A stretch of DNA of 64,000 nt, taken from Physella acuta (lineage: Eukaryota; Mollusca; Gastropoda; Physidae). Location: NCBI RefSeq assembly GCF_028476545.1, contig NW_026732770.1, forward strand, positions 138,579-202,578. Reading direction: 5' to 3'. The notes beneath the pieces are model-generated. The model was given only the letters and a program-made list of their open reading frames with translations, was not told the DNA's origin and did not search any database. The first letter of the stretch is position 1, and each line of letters starts with the position of its first letter. Made by a program: the position numbers and the translations under genes. Shown here piece by piece: positions 57,518-64,000 of the stretch.

Positions 57518-59210
57518 GAATACATGGCAGATTTATGAAACATGTTTAAGCAGCTTAGCAAAGAATGATGCAATTTTGCGCGTAATCTGGGCTATGTTTT
57601 GTTTTTGAAATAACTAAAATAAAATTTAAAAAATAAATGCATAAAAACGTTATAATAACAAGCTTTTATATAATTATGCACTAAAATAAATTATTTACTT
57701 TTAGTTCAATCAGAAAACGTGGGTTTTTTTAAAAAAACGTTTTTAATTATAATTATTTTCTACTTTTTAGTCCTTTGTCTGTTTGTTTGCATTCAAATAT
57801 TGCTATCGATTTTATCTTCTCGCATTCACTTTTTTTTTTGGGGTAAACGAAGACAACTCGTAAAAAAACACGTGCCTTTTCAATCGACGTTTCTTCAGTG
57901 TTGCCGTTTCTTTCACCATTTTGCCCTCGCGTGCAAACCATTTGACCATCAACATTCTACTTCCTGATCAGTCAGATTTGCATAGGTTTGTACACAAACA
58001 CCGCGTGACCACTACTCAGCCAATCGCGTGCTCGCTCCTTCAGTAAGCTTGAAGAGGGAAAGTACCGAACCTTGTTTTCATCAAATTACAATTACTGGGT
58101 TATGTCCTTTTTTTGGTAAAAATAAATAGGGGTCCAAAATGATCAATAAAACTTTTCCATGGATCAATTTAGTAATAATAACAATTGAATATTGTATTGT
58201 CATCGGAAACAAAGCTTCCCTGAAAATTTCAGCGCGCTAGCTAACTGGAAGTGCCCGAAATTTCGATCGCAAGATTTGATTGGAAAAACAAACAAATAAA
58301 TAAACAAATAAACAGAACGGCGAAAGCAAGTTAAAGAAAACGTAGGAAAAAGAACACCAGATGACAGTCCTTGTTTTGTAGAAATTTTTCAGCGGACTAA
58401 GTTTTTTTTTTATGGGTATCTTATGAGCGCTATTTTATCGGATGTAATTAATGAAAACGATTAAGCGCTTAAGTGATGTAATAAGGGGGTGGAATTTTTT
58501 AAAGTCTAAGTGTCTTGGCCATATAAACAACGATGTTAACCTGCCAATCTTAAATTGCGAACACGTTCTTTAATTTGATGTTATACCACCATGCCATTAA
58601 AAGTAATAATATAAGTAAAATTGTTATATAAAGACCCACGACACTTTTTGGTTAGCCTACTTTAGATTTCTTTGGTCATATTCTGTCACACGAGGAAAGA
58701 AATAATAAATATTTGCTGGATAGAAATAAGAAAACAAAAACTGTAACCATAATGTTTTTACAACCAGCTAGATTGAAGTTTTTACATACCTACCATTTGA
58801 CCTTTAAGGGGAGGTTAACCCCTCCACCCCCCCCCCCCCCCAAAAAAAAAAAAAGAAAAAAAATCATTTAAATCGGATATTTCAATGTTTCAAAAATGTT
58901 TTTAAAAAAAAAAGCAACTAAATTCTATTCTGAGCATTTTTGTATATTACTTTGGTTGATTAAATGTTGCTAGTATTTCTATGAATTTTTATATTAATTA
59001 GAGTAATGACTTAATTCGCCTGTTTTGCATAATTAAGCAACCTAAAAATAATTCTGAGCATTTCTATCATTTTTCTGAATTTGTTATGCTATTTACAACT
59101 TCCTAATCACTTAAAATTGTCCTAACTACCTGATTTCCAATTTGGGGGTTTAACCTCCGCTTAAAATTACATTACGGCTGCAAAGAGAGAAAACAACGTT
59201 TGGTTGTACT
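57518..59210. other. Mostly unique sequence, intron candidate
   Basis: No confident exon. A CCAAT box and GC-richer patch near 58015-58060 is unusual for the region. Runs of C and A at 58826-58862. Confidence 0.4.
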
Positions 59211-59213
59211 TAC

Positions 59214-59404
59214 TTTTCTATGTAAATGTTTGGTACGAATGTTAAAAACAACAATGACTGTCTGGGGGCTTTTGTGAATGCTCTGTTTACTGCCTTCAAA
59301 AATTGGATGTAATTGAACCAGCCATTTAAATGCACATCAAAAGCACTACAGAGCTCATCCCTCTCTGCAACCGTCAGTGGAAATTTCATCTTTTCTATTA
59401 AATC
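59214..59404 (-). CDS. EF-hand protein gene, upstream exon
   Basis: After acceptor tgtttaag it reads DLIEKMKFPLTVAERDELCS and AFDVHLNGWFNYIQFLKAV, an EF-hand-like helix-loop-helix with a degenerate loop (D-x-H-x-N-G-x-F). The strong donor GTAAGT at 59213 leaves phase 2, which does not fit the 49962 exon, so at least one exon between is missing from my reading. Alternatively an earlier donor (gca|gtaaac) is used, which would be phase 0. Assignment to the same gene rests on strand, domain type and order. The intron would be ~9 kb of repeats. Confidence 0.62.
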
Positions 59405-59496
59405 CTTAAACACATTTAAAAAATTATATACAAGTATAAAAAACACAATCGTGACAATATAGATCAATTTTAACTATCAGTAATATATTATCTTGG

Positions 59497-59570
59497 CGTT
59501 GAAATATCACTTTATGTTTATATTGCTATTTCAGTTACAACGCCTGTTTCCACCCCTTACCATCGTTTAA
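59497..59570 (-). repeat. Fragment of the SINE-like element
   Basis: Inverted match to 13340-13414 (cttggcgttgaaat ... cgcctgtttccacccctta). Confidence 0.7.
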
Positions 59571-59716
59571 AGAGTTAAAGCATATAATTTTGTAACATAA
59601 GAATTTCAAATTTAATTAATGAGAGATAAAGTGTGTGCAGTGTTTATTAAAATAAATGTGGTTATAAAAACTTTATTGTGTGGTTTTTGTCCGACCCTTA
59701 TCAAATATTGGATACA

Positions 59717-59885
59717 GAGGCGTCGCGGGGGGGGGGGGGGGGAGGAAACCTAGACAAAAAAATAGCAAAATATATACAGAAAAACGATAATTCTGCTTCA
59801 ATAAGTGATTAATTAGAGTAAGTTAAATAGTATTTTAAGTGCAAAAGGGGGGGGGGGGGGGTGACACCATGACGTAAACCTGCTA
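59717..59885. repeat. G-run-rich hAT-like fragment
   Basis: Shares ttaattagagt and gtgacaccatgacgtaaacctgct with 10749-10966. Confidence 0.5.
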
Positions 59886-60223
59886 ATGATAGAGAAAACA
59901 TGCTTAATCAAGCTGTATTTATAACCGACTATAGATAAAAATTGTTAGTATTATCTGAGCACAGTTTAAAGCAATCGCCGTGAGGGTGGGGTGGGGGGGG
60001 GGAGTGGGTGAGTGGGGGTAATAGATAAACTCAACGTTGCAAAATTTGCCCGAGGTAAGCGGTTTGGTTGAGAATCGTAATAACTTATGTGTTAATCCAT
60101 GTTAGGGGGGGGGGGGGTAAAAAATTAAATACATCCAGAAAAAAAATATATGTGAATACATTTACACATGCGTATACACATACTTACAAAAGTATATGGA
60201 ATATGATACACACACACCACACA

Positions 60224-60229
<6 letters not shown>
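59883..60229 (-). repeat. Inverted repeat arm, right
   Basis: Partner of 56786-57122. Its outer side also abuts a (TA)n run (60230-60292). Confidence 0.88.
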
Positions 60230-60291
<62 letters not shown>

Positions 60292-60296
<5 letters not shown>

Positions 60297-60420
60297 GGTC
60301 GGGACGGGTGCACGATACGGGACCACTTTCCCGGCGCCGCAGGAGCTTCAAATTTGGCAGGCACCTGCCTTGGGGGCAAAGTCCTAGAAGAGAGGGTCAA
60401 AATTGACCTCGACTGACCGG
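60292..60420 (+). mobile_element. Helitron family H1, 5' part
   Basis: tttcccggcgccgcaggagc, ttcaaatttggcaggcacct and gacctcgactgaccgg align with the 5' part of the H1 copy at 17435. Cut off by a hAT MITE fragment (60420-60590). Confidence 0.65.
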
Positions 60421-60590
60421 GGTACATATGTCCCCTGCGCCGACCCTAAGTTCGCCAAAATGGGTTGAAAAAATTAAAAACTCATTTTAGCTGCAGTTTT
60501 GAATAATAAATTATAAAATATATCGGGGGGGGGGGGGGGCAAATTGAAAGTTTGTCCCCCGGCGCCGGGAGGGTTCGCTATGCTTCTGCC
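60420..60590. repeat. Truncated relative of the 282-bp hAT MITE
   Basis: gtacatatgtcccctgcgcc ... cggcgccgggagggttcgct, as at 40680-40930. Confidence 0.7.
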
Positions 60591-60599
60591 CTAATATTT

Positions 60600-61040
60600 T
60601 GTGAGTTCAGAGACCGACCCTGGAGGTTAACAAACATTATTCCCGTCGGAAAAACCTCTTGTCGTTAGATTTGTCCAGGTGCCGTATTTTTCTTATATAA
60701 ACCAATTGTTTGTGAAACAGTAAACAAAGACTACGTCATTTGGTATTTGTACAGGGGAGGTAGCTTTTTAAAGTAATAATTTTTAATTTTTTTTTTTACT
60801 ATTTTAAAGAAAAAGAAAAATTTACAAAGTATATCATTCGTTTAAATAGATATTTCGTTATAAATTTAAGTTATGTAAAACTTGTAAAAATTAATTGCAA
60901 AACTGAATTTAATATATTTGATTTATACTATTAAGGTAGCCTTTGCAGTTCTAATAACCTTTCGAGTAGTAAGTTTTACGAATACTCCCACCAATGTTTG
61001 CATGACATGAAATTACTCAGATTGTTTAACTTAGGCCATA
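60600..61040. other. AT-rich sequence without recognised features
   Basis: Nothing supported on either strand. Confidence 0.45.
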
Positions 61041-61045
61041 AGCAG

Positions 61046-61495
61046 GGCCCGGCACTACCTATAAGGCGAACTAGGCGGGCCGCCTAGGGCGCCAGCCATA
61101 TGGGAGCGCAAAAAATGTGCAATCGCCATTATTAATACCTAATAATTAATTACATTGCTTAGCGATCTATTTCGTTGCCCAAGACGAACTATTTATTTTG
61201 CGCCCCCTCTTCAAATTAGACCTCTAAATAGTTATTCCCGTTGGGGAAAATATCGCCCCCCCCCCCCACTTTACCTCATTTTGGACAAGTCGGGGGCGCT
61301 TTTTACCAGTGGGTTTGCCTTTTTATTTTGGTGTCCCACAAAAGATATAGAAAACAAAAGTCCGTAATGCCAAGCAGCAGTCAACATTCTTTATTTCGTC
61401 TGTATATTATTATCTACCACGTTTGGCGTCCTCTTTAGGTCGGCGCCTTATGGCGGCCGCTCCTCACGCCCTCCCTTAGCTACGCTTCTGTTAAT
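61046..61495. repeat. hAT-like dispersed repeat
   Basis: GC-rich inverted ends gcagggcccggcactacc/aggcgggccgcctagggcgc on the left and cggcgccttatggcggccgc on the right. AT-rich middle. No target duplication identified. Confidence 0.45.
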
Positions 61496-61751
61496 ATAAT
61501 AAGATTGTTATTCTGTATATAATCTTAATCTTTTAATTTCGAACATTTCAGATGCTTTGATGTTGATTTAGTGATCGCTCTACACTCTAGCGCATGACGC
61601 GTCGCTGTAGAGCACGTGCAATTTTGTTTTTTAATAGTCCTTTAAAGCTCGTTTTCTCTTACTTAGAATTAGAAACTTCAAACTAAATTTATTGTTGGCA
61701 CCACACGATCCTAGACAGAGTTTCAAAGTAGAATTCTACTACACTATCATC

Positions 61752-63000
61752 AGTAGCGTACGCAAGGGGGGGGGGGGGGGGAGCAGGGGGAGCGACCGCT
61801 CCCCCTCTGGCCATTTTCAGCAAAGTGGCGCCTTTTTGGAAACTTTTTAAACTCAAAGTTTTAAACAATGATATTTGTTAAAAAAATATTTTTGGGTCGG
61901 CACATCTATGTAAATCACAAGATTTCTTTTCATGCAGCAATTAAGCATTATTGTACTAGTCTAGTAGTGTCGACGTTTACAAACACGTTTTAATAGCTGC
62001 ATCAGTTTTGCCATTCTAAAAATAACCATTACGATGCATTGGAATTTTTAAAAATCCTCTACAGGTAGTACCACTTGGCAAGACGGGTGTTAAGTTTTAA
62101 GGCAAATTTGTATATGTATTTGCCTTCGAATAATTGCATTAGAAAATGTTATACATAAAACTTCACACATAATTTAAATTACTTTATATATACAGTTTGA
62201 ATCGTGTGATTAATTTTTGAAAATTACAATACAGAAACAAATACAACTGATGTGGCACCTCTATTTAAATTTACTTATGGGCAAGCTGCGTAGCGGTGGG
62301 GAAATTTTGACAAGGTCAACAAACGTCGTCACGATGAAGTAGTAGTATTCTTACAGTGTGGGCGATAGTGATACGATGAAAAAATTATATGAAACAAGTT
62401 ACAACCCCCCTCCTCCAATGGACCCCTCTGTAAAAAAAAATATTGTCATAATACCACTCGCTACTTATTTAAATCTATTTCTGGATCAGTATACATGTGT
62501 AATATATATGTATGTTTAGAACATTCATCTAAAAACTGACGCTATGTTCACTCTGAGTTGGTTATCTCCCCCCCCCCCCCCCCACCTCACCACCACAATT
62601 GTGTAGAGCGACATTAATGTCACACCTAGGTATACACTGGGTTGGATAATTGACATAAAGTGACCGGACAGTAAAAAGGTGTGTGAGCAATACAGTGATC
62701 TAACCCATACCTATCACTATGTTAAAAATGATCTTTAAGGAACACAAAGAAGCAGTAGTTAATTAAAAAATATATGATCTGAACTAAAATACCGACATTT
62801 AGTTAAATGTAGGCTGTTAATTCCCAATGTTTTTCTATTATATCGAAAAACGTGGTTTTATTCCAACTCTGATTTCAAAAACTTTCATTATGCTGTAATG
62901 CTTTAGCGTTTATGATGACGATATATTTAATTCTGATTATGGACAAAAAACATTTTATAAACACGAATAGTGTTAAACAATTTCATTATATTCTAATGTA
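61752..63000 (+). repeat. Repeat R6, copy 2
   Basis: Homologous to 53586-54850 with small insertions, a C run near 62566-62582 and a degraded reading frame. Confidence 0.75.
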
Positions 63001-63032
63001 ATTATTTATTTGTTTTGACATTTATAATTAAA

Positions 63033-63827
63033 CTAGGCATGCTGCCCAGCTTCGCTTAGGCTTTCGAAAACATTGAGATTTGAATGCTTAATTAATTCGC
63101 CCATATAAGGCGCCGGTCAGCCCCCTCATCGTAGGCTTTTCTGCCAACCGGCCCGTGTGTTCTGTCGCCCCAAGGCAAAATCCTGCGGCGCCGGGAAGTG
63201 CCCTATCGGGCACCCGACAACTTAGCGTTTATATATTATAGAGATTAGCAAATTGCATAGATATACAAAGATTTCAATAAGTAATAAAGGCCTGAAATAC
63301 TTTAATATAGAAAATGTATTATTTGAATAGATTCTAGATCCAGGTAGGGTCTACATCTGTGTAAGTCTAGTTTTTACGTAGAATCTCTAGATCTAGATGA
63401 TCTAGAATCTCTAGATCTAGAATCCAAATGGATAAAATAATTTTTTTTAAGTTTAGGCCGAGAAAATCGTATTGTATACCTTTCATAGCGTACATAGTCT
63501 AGCTCTAAATCTAGCACTATTTGAATGAAATAGTTCATTAAAATCATTTCTTTTTTTTCTAAACTCGGAAAATGACGTCATCAGTTTCGTGCTCTTTTTT
63601 TAAGTGTAAACAATAAGCGACGTCATTGTTAAATTGCGTTCTTGTCCCAAGTTTAAACACTTTTCCGGTTGCATAATTAAAATTGTTTTTCTACATTCTT
63701 CTTTAAATAAAATTGTGGTTATACATTTAAAACATCTAACATATTATTTTCAACAAAAGTCCGTATAAAGGTATCCATATATCGCTGCCGATTCTGACGT
63801 GATGTCCGGCGAAAATATTTTGCGGAC

Positions 63828-63863
<36 letters not shown>

Positions 63864-63893
63864 GCGCACATGGCCTTTTATATATTAGGATTC
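63033..63893 (-). mobile_element. Helitron family H1, composite copy 2
   Basis: CTAG at 63036-63033, preceded on the minus strand by gcagcatgc. Inner 5' end near 63244, outer 5' end at 63893. Internally shortened compared with 17119-17997. (GA)n at 63826-63860. Confidence 0.8.
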
Positions 63894-63894
63894 T

Positions 63895-63925
63895 ATAGCG
63901 AAGACAGAAGGACAGACACAGCCCG

Positions 63926-63932
<7 letters not shown>
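63895..63932 (-). repeat. Helitron H3 5' end fragment
   Basis: ggacagacacagcccgctta next to (TA)n, as at 47330. Confidence 0.6.

Positions 63933-64000
<68 letters not shown>
63931..64000. repeat. (TA)n array running to the window end
   Basis: TA run with one ttta interruption. Confidence 0.95.

Noticed and set aside
57753-57941. 62-residue minus-strand frame as a possible missing exon
   Set aside because: No clear acceptor or donor in a fitting phase and no domain.

Overview
The window is eukaryotic, AT-rich, repeat-dense genomic DNA. Long (TA)n arrays, poly-C/poly-G runs, several Helitron families, hAT-type elements, a piggyBac remnant, a Ginger1/KRBA2-like transposon, Ty3/Gypsy-type LTR elements, TTAGGG-type repeats and dispersed tctagatctaga motifs suggest an invertebrate. 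A spiralian, perhaps a gastropod mollusc, is my best guess, but that is inference. No prokaryotic gene organisation, rRNA gene, CRISPR array or confident tRNA gene is visible.

Layout. Positions 1-10273 and 18197-28470 are a direct duplication, identical wherever I compared them except for one base in a poly-C run. Each copy carries a very young Ty3/Gypsy-type element (complete ends at 18169-23357), Helitron helicase debris, a Helitron 3' end, a small MITE and the long LTR of a second retroelement family. Copy 1 stops at a 212-bp (GT)n run. Copy 2 runs into a rearranged cluster (26139-35516) of the second family: a 1.8-kb palindrome, a 2.65-kb head-to-tail unit and arrays of a 173-bp monomer. 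Between the copies (10.5-18.1 kb) lie a hAT element with 8-bp target duplication, a SINE-like element, Helitron pieces and a helicase C-terminal fragment.

35.9-37.5 kb is a Helitron-like unit carrying a THAP-domain exon. 38.3-39.65 kb is a piggyBac fossil. 40.0-41.9 kb is a Ginger1-type transposon interrupted by a 282-bp hAT MITE. 43.5-45.1 kb is an inverted repeat pair. 45.1-49.4 kb is a hAT fossil followed by a second, larger element filled with Helitron and LTR debris.

49.5-59.4 kb contains the only convincing host gene: three minus-strand exons of a multi-EF-hand protein. Its introns are filled with head-to-tail Helitrons, a foldback element with a telomere-like core (51947-52872), other repeats and microsatellites. 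59.5-64 kb is more repeat debris.

Apart from the EF-hand gene, the window is a record of nested insertion: elements inside elements, often datable relative to each other by intact target duplications. LTR-bearing elements are treated as fossils. The young Gypsy-type element is notable because an AT-rich coiled-coil-coding segment, probably of host origin, sits between its gag and RNase H parts.
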